Source: Roseburia sp. (GTDB lineage Bacteria; Bacillota; Clostridia; Lachnospirales; Lachnospiraceae). From it: 6,204 bases of DNA. Positions 1 to 6,124 of this stretch are shown here, piece by piece. A program made the translations under genes and the position numbers. Location: positions 1 through 6,204 of the forward strand of contig JAUUNJ010000161.1 in assembly GCA_030844625.1 (NCBI GenBank), written 5' to 3'. Under the pieces are notes generated by a model. It was not told where the DNA came from, did no database searches, and saw nothing but the letters and a program-made list of their open reading frames with translations. Within the stretch, counting starts at the first letter, position 1. The number at the start of each line of letters is the position of its first letter.

Positions 1-799
1 TAGCGACTGCCACCGGGGAACAGGCAGTGTAAGTGATAATTTTTTAAAAAATGAATTTATATATGTGGCGGCTATGAAATATTATTTTTCTAAAAAATTT
101 ACGTATATTGAATTAGGTGACGGAGATGAATTATGGGAAAACCGTTCTTTTGAGGCTATAAAAAATATGCACCCGGAAACGTTTAAAATAATGTCAGAAT
201 ATTTTCAGGCAAACAGATTTTATTCGGTATATGGAAACCACGATATTGTTAAAAGAAAAATACGCTTTTGCAATAAGCATTTTCAAAGCTATTATTGCCA
301 CCACTCCATGTGCCATAAACCTTTATTTCCCGGTATATGCTTTTATTCAGGAATTATCCTTAAAGACAAAGAGGGGCAAAAGGACATTTACCTTACCCAT
401 GGACATCAGTCCGATGTCCTAAACAGTACACTATGGCCCCTTTCCCGTTTTCTGGTTCGATATGTGTGGCAGCCTTTAGAATATCTGGGCATTCCCGATC
501 CTACAAGTGCAGCAAAAAATAACACGAAAAAAGAAAAATCCGAGGAACATTTAACTTCCTGGGCAAAGCAGAATAACCGGCTTCTCATTACCGGTCACAC
601 CCATCGCCCAATGGCAGGCACAAAAGATTCACCCTATTTTAATACCGGCAGTTGTGTATCCCCTGCCGGCATTACCTGCATTGAAATAGAAAACAGATGC
701 CTGTCATTAGTTAAATGGGCTTTAGGAACAAGAGATGACCAGACTGCATATGTAAAAAAAGAAATTCTCGGGGATAAAATTTGTGTGGATCAATATTAA
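1..799 (+). CDS. Calcineurin-like metallophosphoesterase, 5'-truncated by the window edge
   Basis: Probable metal-dependent phosphoesterase; the substrate (protein, nucleotide or lipid phosphate) cannot be told from sequence. The frame is open from base 2 to the TAA at 797-799, giving 265 visible residues. In visible numbering the family's metal-binding motifs appear in order: SDCH (Asp2, His4), GDGDE (Gly39-Glu43), GNHD (78-81), THGH (132-135) and GHTH (198-201), with NTGS near 214. Since the Asp-x-His motif normally lies close to the N-terminus, only a short piece is probably missing. An in-frame GTG at 65 (and an ATG at 74) could be mistaken for a start, but either would remove the first motif and neither has a clear ribosome binding site. 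No signal peptide or membrane segment is seen in the visible part, so a cytosolic enzyme is likely. It converges with the operon to its right and is probably unrelated to it in function. Confidence 0.9.
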   Translation, partial: SDCHRGTGSVSDNFLKNEFIYVAAMKYYFSKKFTYIELGDGDELWENRSFEAIKNMHPETFKIMSEYFQANRFYSVYGNHDIVKRKIRFCNKHFQSYYCHHSMCHKPLFPGICFYSGIILKDKEGQKDIYLTHGHQSDVLNSTLWPLSRFLVRYVWQPLEYLGIPDPTSAAKNNTKKEKSEEHLTSWAKQNNRLLITGHTHRPMAGTKDSPYFNTGSCVSPAGITCIEIENRCLSLVKWALGTRDDQTAYVKKEILGDKICVDQY

Positions 800-817
800 A
801 TAATTTTAATTATTAAA

Positions 818-843
818 AGGGAGATAAAACATCTTATCTCCCT
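818..843. terminator. Putative bidirectional intrinsic terminator
   Basis: A perfect 10-bp stem (818-827 pairs with 834-843) encloses a 6-base loop. It lies 18 bases after the metallophosphoesterase stop codon and about 90 bases beyond the stop of the opposing reductase gene. On the - strand the hairpin is followed by TTTTAATAATT, a fair U-rich tail. On the + strand the tail is the weaker TGTCTTTATG. Its place between two converging genes and its symmetry suggest it serves both, better for the operon on the - strand. Confidence 0.7.
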
Positions 844-899
844 GTCTTTATGTCAGTTCCTTCTGTCTTTTTTACTTTTTCGACCATAACTTGTCTCCC

Positions 900-937
900 A
901 ATGATCTGAACCAAAACTACTTTTTATTCAGATCATT
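900..937. repeat. Perfect 11-bp inverted repeat overlapping the reductase stop codon
   Basis: Bases 900-910 (AATGATCTGAA) are the exact reverse complement of 927-937, with 16 bases between them. The right arm takes in two bases of the TAA stop codon (936-938) of the reductase gene. No T-tract follows on either strand, so it does not fit a standard intrinsic terminator. It may form a 3'-end RNA hairpin that protects the operon transcript, upstream of the better terminator at 818-843. Role inferred. Confidence 0.5.
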
Positions 938-1697
938 AGTTACAACTTACACCACCGTCTATTACCATCACTGCACCTGTCATAAATTTTGCATCATCGC
1001 TGGCTGCAAATAGTACTGCTGCTGAAATATCTTCCGGCTGTCCCTGTGGAATGGAACTGTCAAGTCCTGCCATAATTCTTCCCATTCCCAACTGGCTGAG
1101 ATTGGTCTGGCTGTTCATAACTTCTGTCTCTACACCGCCCGGACAGATTACATTGCAGCGAATTTTCTGTGGGGCATACATATAAGCTGTATTCTGTGTC
1201 ACACCTACCAATGCATGCTTTGATGCCGTATAAGCAACTCCCGCACGGGCACCGCAAATACCTCCAATAGATGCCACATTAACAATATTTCCTGCAGTTT
1301 CCTGCTCTGCCATTACCTGAACAGCCTTACGCATTGCAAAAACAGGCCCATCCAGATTAACTTTCATAACTTTATCCCAAAGTTCATTACTTAATTCTCC
1401 AACCGGAATAAACTCATCCATGATACCGGCATTATTTACCAGAACATCCAGTTTTCCACATTCTTTTATGGCATAATCAATCATTCCCTCATTTACTTCC
1501 TGCAAAGAGACATCTCCTGGATACGGAAGAATCTTTCCTGCCAGACTTTCTGCTTCTTTCTGAAGTTCCTCCAACCGCTCTTTTCTGCGGGCAACTGCTA
1601 CAACTGTTGCTCCCTCTCTTGCAAAATCCAGTGCAATTTTTCTACCCATTCCTGAACTTGCACCTGTTACTACCACACTTTTTCCTTCAAACCTCAT
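936..1697 (-). CDS. SDR family NAD(P)-dependent oxidoreductase
   Basis: A classical short-chain dehydrogenase/reductase of 253 aa, the usual length, predicted to be a cytosolic enzyme interconverting a carbonyl and an alcohol. The Rossmann glycine motif TGASSGMG is at 11-18, NNAG at 88-91, and the catalytic tetrad is Asn114, Ser143, Tyr156 and Lys160 (YTASK). A PGG follows at 186-188, and the C-terminal GAVMVIDGG is typical of the family. The basic Arg37-Arg38-Lys39 after the second beta strand suggests preference for NADP(H), an inference. The ATG start is supported by AAGGAGGG (1704-1711) six bases upstream. It begins only 20 bases after the second ABC gene and has no visible promoter of its own, so it is the last gene of the exporter operon. 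It may modify the compound that the exporter handles. Family is certain; substrate is unknown, and the general resemblance to 3-oxoacyl-ACP reductases and hydroxysteroid dehydrogenases does not settle it. Confidence 0.93.
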   Translation of the reverse strand: MRFEGKSVVVTGASSGMGRKIALDFAREGATVVAVARRKERLEELQKEAESLAGKILPYPGDVSLQEVNEGMIDYAIKECGKLDVLVNNAGIMDEFIPVGELSNELWDKVMKVNLDGPVFAMRKAVQVMAEQETAGNIVNVASIGGICGARAGVAYTASKHALVGVTQNTAYMYAPQKIRCNVICPGGVETEVMNSQTNLSQLGMGRIMAGLDSSIPQGQPEDISAAVLFAASDDAKFMTGAVMVIDGGVSCN

Positions 1698-1717
1698 TGT
1701 TAACCCTCCTTCACTTT

Positions 1718-3526
1718 TTAAGTTGCAAAGCCTGCGTACTGTGTCATGTACAGTTCATAATACTTGCCCTTTGCTGCAAGCAGACTATCATGATTACCAC
1801 TTTCTACGATCTGACCTTTGTCCATAACTACAATTATATCCGCATCTCTGATTGTTGACAAGCGGTGTGCGATAATAATACTGGTTCTATCTTTCATAAC
1901 CATCTGCATTGCATCCTGTATTGCCTTTTCGGTTCGCGTATCTATATTGGAGGTAGCCTCGTCTAAAATTAATATCTTAGGATCAGCCACAAAGGCTCTT
2001 GCAATGGCAAGCAACTGTCTTTGTCCTTGACTGATGTTCTCTCCTGCACCTTTCAAAACTGTATCGTATCCTTTCGGCAACATCTGAATCATTTTTTTAC
2101 AATGGCTGATTTTCACAGCTTCTTTTAATTGCTCCTCCGTTGCTTCTGCATTTCCGTATCTCAAATTGTTTTTGACTGTATCGGAAAACAAAATCGTATC
2201 CTGTAATACGATGGCAACGTCTTTTCTTAAACTATCTCGGGAAACCTCTTTAATATTCTGATTATTAATATATATTTCTCCACTGTCAATATCATAAAAA
2301 CGCATCAACAGGTTTACTATGGTCGTCTTTCCACTTCCCGTAGCTCCAACTAAAGCAACCTTTTTACCGGAAGGCACTTTCAAACTAAAGTCACGAATTA
2401 CCGGATGCCCCTGCTGATAAGAAAAGTCCACATTTTTAAATGTTACTGTTGCCCCCTTATTCTCTTGAAGTTCTTCTCCCGACTTATCCTCACTTACTTC
2501 ATCAATTACAGAAAATACACGCTCTGCTCCTGCTATAGCTGTCTGCAACTGACCGTAAATCTGTGCAATTTCATTAATTGGGCGGCTGAACTGCTTTGCA
2601 TACACAATAAATGCCGAAATAATACCGACTGATATCAGTCCATTCATGGAAAAATATCCCCCAAAAACAGCAATAACCACAAATCCAATATTTCCGATAC
2701 AGTTCATAATCGGCCCCATGACACCGCTGAATACATCTGTCTTTATTCCTGCTTTTGTCAATGAATCTGATGTGTTACAAAATTCACCAATTGTAATATC
2801 CTGATGGTTATATGCCACAACTGTACGGTACCCGGATATCATTTCTTCAACAGTACCATTTAGCTCCCCTAACAGCTTCTGGCGTTTTCTGGAAAACTTT
2901 CGTACTTTTTTTGACAAAAATTTTGTTGCGATTACTGTCAAAATAACTGTTGCACAACTTAAAAGTGCCAGCTCCCAGCAATACCAGACCATAATAGCAA
3001 CCGTTCCAATAATAGTCAGAACCCCGGAAAACAGGGAAGGAAGTGACTGAGATACTGTAGTAGAAATATTTTCTATATCGTTAGTCATTCTGCTCATTAC
3101 ATCACCGTGCGAATGAGTATCCAGATATTTGACAGGTAAATCAACAATCTTTCCAAACAATTCCCGACGCATACGTTTAACAATCCGCTGACTTAAATTT
3201 GCACTTAACAATCCCTGCAGCAATTGACTGGCACTGTAAAACAAATATACAACAATCATTAATATTAATGTATCCGCAAGCTTTCCTGCAGCAGAACCGG
3301 CAATAATATCAATTGCTTTGCTTTGGAGGCTTGGTGCATAGATGCCGCAAAGTGTACCGAAAATAACAACCGCCAGCATACTGATTACAAGCATTTTTTC
3401 ATAAATAAAATATTTAAATATTCTTTTTAGTGTACTTCCCACATTTTCTGCATGTTGTACTTCTACAAAACGTTCATGCCTGCCCGCTCCCGGAATATTA
3501 CGCTCTACACCTTTATTTTCACTCAT
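1718..3526 (-). CDS. ABC exporter half-transporter, catalytic-site subunit (second of a heterodimer)
   Basis: A 602-aa fused permease and ATPase of the multidrug (type IV, MsbA-like) exporter class. A polar N-terminal stretch of about 40 residues precedes six membrane segments (roughly 44-62, 83-105, 163-183, 184-204, 276-292, 296-312). The nucleotide-binding domain has Walker A GATGSGKT (394-401), Q-loop Gln442, Walker B ending in Asp522 with catalytic Glu523, D-loop SNID (526-529) and switch His554. The signature is ISQGQ (498-502) instead of LSGGQ, and the preceding loop (GAGEN) also departs from consensus. This pattern matches the catalytically competent partner of heterodimeric exporters such as TM287/288 and BmrCD; its weak signature would complete the degenerate site with the upstream gene's product. 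The ATG overlaps the end of that gene by 8 bases, with GGAGGT (3534-3539) seven bases upstream. Drug, lipid or peptide export are all possible. Confidence 0.93.
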   Translation of the reverse strand: MSENKGVERNIPGAGRHERFVEVQHAENVGSTLKRIFKYFIYEKMLVISMLAVVIFGTLCGIYAPSLQSKAIDIIAGSAAGKLADTLILMIVVYLFYSASQLLQGLLSANLSQRIVKRMRRELFGKIVDLPVKYLDTHSHGDVMSRMTNDIENISTTVSQSLPSLFSGVLTIIGTVAIMVWYCWELALLSCATVILTVIATKFLSKKVRKFSRKRQKLLGELNGTVEEMISGYRTVVAYNHQDITIGEFCNTSDSLTKAGIKTDVFSGVMGPIMNCIGNIGFVVIAVFGGYFSMNGLISVGIISAFIVYAKQFSRPINEIAQIYGQLQTAIAGAERVFSVIDEVSEDKSGEELQENKGATVTFKNVDFSYQQGHPVIRDFSLKVPSGKKVALVGATGSGKTTIVNLLMRFYDIDSGEIYINNQNIKEVSRDSLRKDVAIVLQDTILFSDTVKNNLRYGNAEATEEQLKEAVKISHCKKMIQMLPKGYDTVLKGAGENISQGQRQLLAIARAFVADPKILILDEATSNIDTRTEKAIQDAMQMVMKDRTSIIIAHRLSTIRDADIIVVMDKGQIVESGNHDSLLAAKGKYYELYMTQYAGFAT

Positions 3527-3539
3527 CTATCTCACCTCC
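3519..3539 (-). promoter_or_regulatory. Overlapping stop/start junction and RBS coupling the two ABC genes
   Basis: The TGA of the first ABC gene (3519-3521) lies inside the start of the second (ATG at 3524-3526), read on the - strand as ATGAGTGA. The Shine-Dalgarno GGAGGT (3534-3539) is therefore within the last codons of the first gene. This arrangement is commonly linked to translational coupling, which would fit near-equal synthesis of the two halves of a heterodimer. Confidence 0.75.
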
Positions 3540-5261
3540 GTTTCCTATCTGGGAATTATAAATGTCCTGATAGGTTTTACAGGACTGCAGGAGTTGGTCA
3601 TGTGTTCCGCAAGCTTCCACTTGTCCATTATTCAAAACTACAATTCTGTCTGCCCGGCGCACCGAAGCAATTCTCTGTGCAACAATAATCTTAGTACTTG
3701 TGGGTCTTGCCTTGCTCAACGCCCCATACAAATCCGCCTCCGTTTTCAAATCCAACGCACTGGTAGAATCATCAAAGATTAGGATTTCCGCAGATTTCAA
3801 TATCGCTCTGGAAATTGAAATTCTCTGTTTTTGTCCTCCTGACAGACTCATTCCCCGCTCTGCCACTGGAGTATCATATCCATTCGATGTGGTACTGATA
3901 AAGCCGTCAGCCTGAGCAACTTCCGACGCTTTCCGAATTTCTATATCTTCTGCATCCGTTTTACCCCATGAAATATTTTCTTTAATGGACATACTGAACA
4001 ATTCACTTTTCTGTAATGCAATTGCTATCCTATCCCTCAAATCTTTCTGTTTGTATTTTCGTACATCCACATCATCTACAAGAACCTGACCGTCTACAAC
4101 ATCATAAAAACGTGGGATCAGGCTGACAAGTGCTGTCTTTCCACAGCCGGTCGCCCCCATAATTGCCACTGTTTCTCCCGGATTAATTGTTAAATTAACA
4201 TGATTTAAAACCGTCTGCTCTGCTTCCGGAAAAGCAAAAGATACATCACGGAATTCAATCTTTCCTAGCATCTTCCTTTTTTGAGACTCATAATCTCCAT
4301 CCTTTAATTCCGGCTCGCTTCCCAAAATTTCCTTGATTCTCTTCCATGACGCCATTCCTTTAGTAATATTCTGAAACAGCATTACCAACATTAAAATGCC
4401 GTTAAGCAGTTGAGTTGTATATGTAATTGCCGCCATGATTGAACCCGGTGTTGTTGTCCCCGCTTCTACCTGATAAGATCCTGCCAGTAAAATAACTACC
4501 ACAACAATATTCATCAACATATTGGTTACCGGATTCATAAATGCAAAAAGTATAAGTACTTTTAATTGAGTTTTTATCAATTCCTCATTTGCCTTTCCAA
4601 AACGGACCTTCTCGTAAACCTCATGCACACAGGCTTTAATAATACGAATCCCGGATACATCTTCCTGCATAATCTCATTAATATTATCAAGTTGTGCCTG
4701 CAGCTTCGGCAGTAATGGATTTGCCTTATACAGACAGATTATCATACAGCCAAGTATAAAAGGAAATGCACACAGAACAATCAATCCAAATTGATAATTT
4801 AATCGATACATAAAGAATATACTTCCCAAAGTCAGCATTGAGGTACGGATCATCCCCCGGACAAACTGTGAAACATAATTTTGCACCTGAGTAATATCGT
4901 TAGTAACTCTGGTTACCAAAGAACCCGTGCCAAAATAATCCATTTGAGGAAATGAAAATGTCATGATTTTTCGAAAACAATCTTTGCGCATTTCATTTCC
5001 AATATTCTGACCTGTCATATGTACAAACATGTTATTAAGAGAACCACATAGGCCTCCAAATATTACAAGTCCAATCATTAAAATTCCCATAACCCAAATT
5101 AAATGGAGTTCTCCCACACCATTATTATTAATTCCAAGAACTCCTTCATCTACGATTTTACTCATTATTTCGGGCTGAACCAAATCCATCATTACTTCGC
5201 CAATCATAAACAGTGCTGCAAGTATTGCAAAATGAAGGTATCTTCTTATATACTTCCACAT
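3519..5261 (-). CDS. ABC exporter half-transporter, degenerate-site subunit (first of a heterodimer)
   Basis: A 580-aa fused permease and ATPase from the chosen ATG. Six membrane segments are apparent (about 8-27, 54-73, 135-153, 157-178, 237-262, 275-298), followed by a nucleotide-binding domain with Walker A GATGCGKT (369-376), Q-loop Gln417 and canonical LSGGQ (473-477). Two catalytic residues are replaced: the Glu after Walker B is Asp498 (FDDSTS), and the switch His is Gln529 (VAQR). These substitutions are characteristic of the non-catalytic half of heterodimeric exporters; its intact signature should complete the active site held by the downstream gene's product. The ATG at 5261 was preferred over an in-frame GTG at 5306 because AAGGAG (5272-5277) stands ten bases before it, the GTG has no ribosome binding site, and the extra 15 codons are encoded across a perfect hairpin. 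The protein from the ATG starts directly before the first membrane helix, as usual. Confidence 0.93.
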   Translation of the reverse strand: MWKYIRRYLHFAILAALFMIGEVMMDLVQPEIMSKIVDEGVLGINNNGVGELHLIWVMGILMIGLVIFGGLCGSLNNMFVHMTGQNIGNEMRKDCFRKIMTFSFPQMDYFGTGSLVTRVTNDITQVQNYVSQFVRGMIRTSMLTLGSIFFMYRLNYQFGLIVLCAFPFILGCMIICLYKANPLLPKLQAQLDNINEIMQEDVSGIRIIKACVHEVYEKVRFGKANEELIKTQLKVLILFAFMNPVTNMLMNIVVVVILLAGSYQVEAGTTTPGSIMAAITYTTQLLNGILMLVMLFQNITKGMASWKRIKEILGSEPELKDGDYESQKRKMLGKIEFRDVSFAFPEAEQTVLNHVNLTINPGETVAIMGATGCGKTALVSLIPRFYDVVDGQVLVDDVDVRKYKQKDLRDRIAIALQKSELFSMSIKENISWGKTDAEDIEIRKASEVAQADGFISTTSNGYDTPVAERGMSLSGGQKQRISISRAILKSAEILIFDDSTSALDLKTEADLYGALSKARPTSTKIIVAQRIASVRRADRIVVLNNGQVEACGTHDQLLQSCKTYQDIYNSQIGNGGEIDE

Positions 5262-5271
5262 ATCGTTTTTT

Positions 5272-5277
5272 CTCCTT
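5272..5277 (-). promoter_or_regulatory. Ribosome binding site deciding the start of the first ABC gene
   Basis: AAGGAG on the - strand, ten bases before the ATG at 5259-5261. It lies only four bases downstream of the foot of the hairpin at 5282-5304, so hairpin formation or antitermination could affect its use. No comparable site precedes the alternative GTG at 5304-5306. Confidence 0.75.
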
Positions 5278-5304
5278 AAAAGAAGTCTGTCAGAGACAGA
5301 CTTC
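5278..5304 (-). promoter_or_regulatory. Leader hairpin with short U-run (possible attenuator) before the ABC genes
   Basis: On the - strand, GAAGTCTGTC (5304-5295) pairs perfectly with GACAGACTTC (5291-5282) across a three-base TCT loop, and TTTT (5281-5278) follows at once. An A-rich stretch precedes the stem. The form is that of an intrinsic terminator, but the U-run is only four bases, so partial termination, mRNA processing or stability are all possible. Its position after the regulator gene and before the exporter RBS would let regulator and exporter be made in different amounts. The hairpin is seen; the function is inferred. Confidence 0.5.
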
Positions 5305-5354
5305 ACTATTTTTTATTGTCACAGATTATTTTTCTTATCCACTACTCACATCGT

Positions 5355-6020
5355 TTAGTGCCTATGAAAGCTACCGTGATATCCACCATGTGCATGAGGT
5401 CCATGACCTTTTTTGCCCATTCCATGATTTCCAAAATCTCTATTATTTTCACGATAACGGCTATCCCAATCATGATTGAGTTTTTCTATTAGTTTCAATA
5501 AAGTACTTTTTTCTTCCTCCGATAAACAGGAAAACATTTCCTGGTGACGTGTTTTGCGTTGTCTGACTGCTTCTTCTGCCTCCTTCTGTCCTGCTTCTGT
5601 CAACCGTACATTTGTTGTCCTACGGTCAGTTTCGCTTGGACTTCGCTTAATTAACCCGGCACTTTCCAATTTTCCTATGACTTCACTTACCGATCCAGGC
5701 TGAATCCCTATTCGCTCAGTCAGCTCACGCTGGGTCATTCCACCTGTCTCATTAAGAATAATCATAATTCTCTTTTGGCTTCCTTTTCCTTCAAAGAGAA
5801 AACGTATCATATGTCCAAGGTCCCGCAAATTCATTACAAGTTTGTTATCAATATCCATTTCATTATAATTTGCAACATGAAGCGCATTTTTTAATCTGTT
5901 TCTATGTTCCCCTTGTTCTACAGCCGCATCTGTTCGGGCATATTCCACTCCACGCCCACAATGGGGAGTATTTAAATCACAATGACGTCCACAACAAGGA
6001 CAATATTTTTTCTCATTCAT
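5355..6020 (-). CDS. MarR family transcriptional regulator with Cys/His-rich N-terminus and His-rich C-terminus
   Basis: A 221-aa regulator, longer than the usual 140-160 aa of MarR proteins. The winged helix-turn-helix lies at about 80-145: MTQRELTERIGI (95-106), a recognition helix around 107-121 (PGSVSEVIGKLESAGL), and the wing with Asp132-Arg133-Arg134 before LTEAG. Helices at both sides (about 55-78 and 145-183) would form the dimer interface. Two additions are unusual. The first 24 residues hold five Cys (7, 9, 10, 14, 21) and two His (13, 20), like a small zinc-binding or redox motif; the last 24 hold seven His (199, 206, 209, 211, 215, 219, 221) among Gly. The ATG is preceded by AGGAGGT (6029-6035) eight bases away. 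As first gene of the operon, behind a promoter framed by an inverted repeat, it is most likely an autorepressor of the exporter genes that is released by a ligand, metal or oxidant. Confidence 0.92.
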   Translation of the reverse strand: MNEKKYCPCCGRHCDLNTPHCGRGVEYARTDAAVEQGEHRNRLKNALHVANYNEMDIDNKLVMNLRDLGHMIRFLFEGKGSQKRIMIILNETGGMTQRELTERIGIQPGSVSEVIGKLESAGLIKRSPSETDRRTTNVRLTEAGQKEAEEAVRQRKTRHQEMFSCLSEEEKSTLLKLIEKLNHDWDSRYRENNRDFGNHGMGKKGHGPHAHGGYHGSFHRH

Positions 6021-6063
6021 ATCTTTTTACCTCCTCAAGTCAATGGTTCTGCTCTTTATTTCA

Positions 6064-6115
6064 TTAGGTACCTTGACATTTTACTGCAAGGTGTATTTTT
6101 TGTCAAGGTACCTAA
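6064..6115. promoter_or_regulatory. Probable MarR operator: perfect 15-bp inverted repeat around the operon promoter
   Basis: Bases 6064-6078 (TTAGGTACCTTGACA) are the exact reverse complement of 6101-6115, separated by 22 bases. Each arm contains the 8-bp palindrome AGGTACCT, centred at 6069.5 and 6109.5, so there may be two dimer sites 40 bp (about four helical turns) apart. A third copy of the core CAAGGT lies between them at 6087-6092. The right arm covers the -35; the left arm touches the last base of the -10 and spans the predicted start of transcription, so bound regulator would block RNA polymerase. Confidence 0.75.
6078..6106 (-). promoter_or_regulatory. Sigma-A type promoter of the marR-ABC-ABC-SDR operon
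   Basis: On the - strand TTGACA (6106-6101, a perfect -35) is followed after 17 bases by TAAAAT (6083-6078, one mismatch to TATAAT). Transcription should start near 6071, leaving a leader of about 50 bases before the regulator's ATG. No other convincing promoter was seen within the operon, so this one probably serves all four genes. Confidence 0.8.
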
Positions 6116-6124
6116 CATTTATTC

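Noticed and set aside
65..67. GTG at 65 as the start of the metallophosphoesterase
   Set aside because: The upstream in-frame sequence encodes the family's first metal-binding motif without a stop, so the gene extends past the left edge.
936..1697. Naming the reductase as a bile-acid hydroxysteroid dehydrogenase or as FabG
   Set aside because: Only general SDR motifs are visible, and it does not closely resemble the 7-alpha, 7-beta or BaiA sequences I can recall. No fatty acid synthesis genes are nearby.
1607..1858. Overlapping open frames opposite or inside the operon genes (for example 1607-1858, 2405-2632, 3452-3688 on +, and 1060-1257 on -)
   Set aside because: They lie in other frames of well-supported conserved genes, their translations look like shadow sequence rich in Cys, Leu, Ile, Tyr and Phe, and none shows a domain or a good ribosome binding site.
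5259..5306. GTG at 5306 as the start of the first ABC gene (595 aa)
   Set aside because: There is no Shine-Dalgarno sequence before the GTG, the extra codons run through a perfect hairpin, and the ATG at 5261 has AAGGAG at ten bases and begins directly before the first membrane helix.
6073..6101. Divergent + strand promoter using TTGACA at 6073-6078
   Set aside because: The hexamer is a by-product of the inverted repeat. At 16-18 bases downstream there are only T-runs, not a usable -10, and no convincing + strand gene follows.
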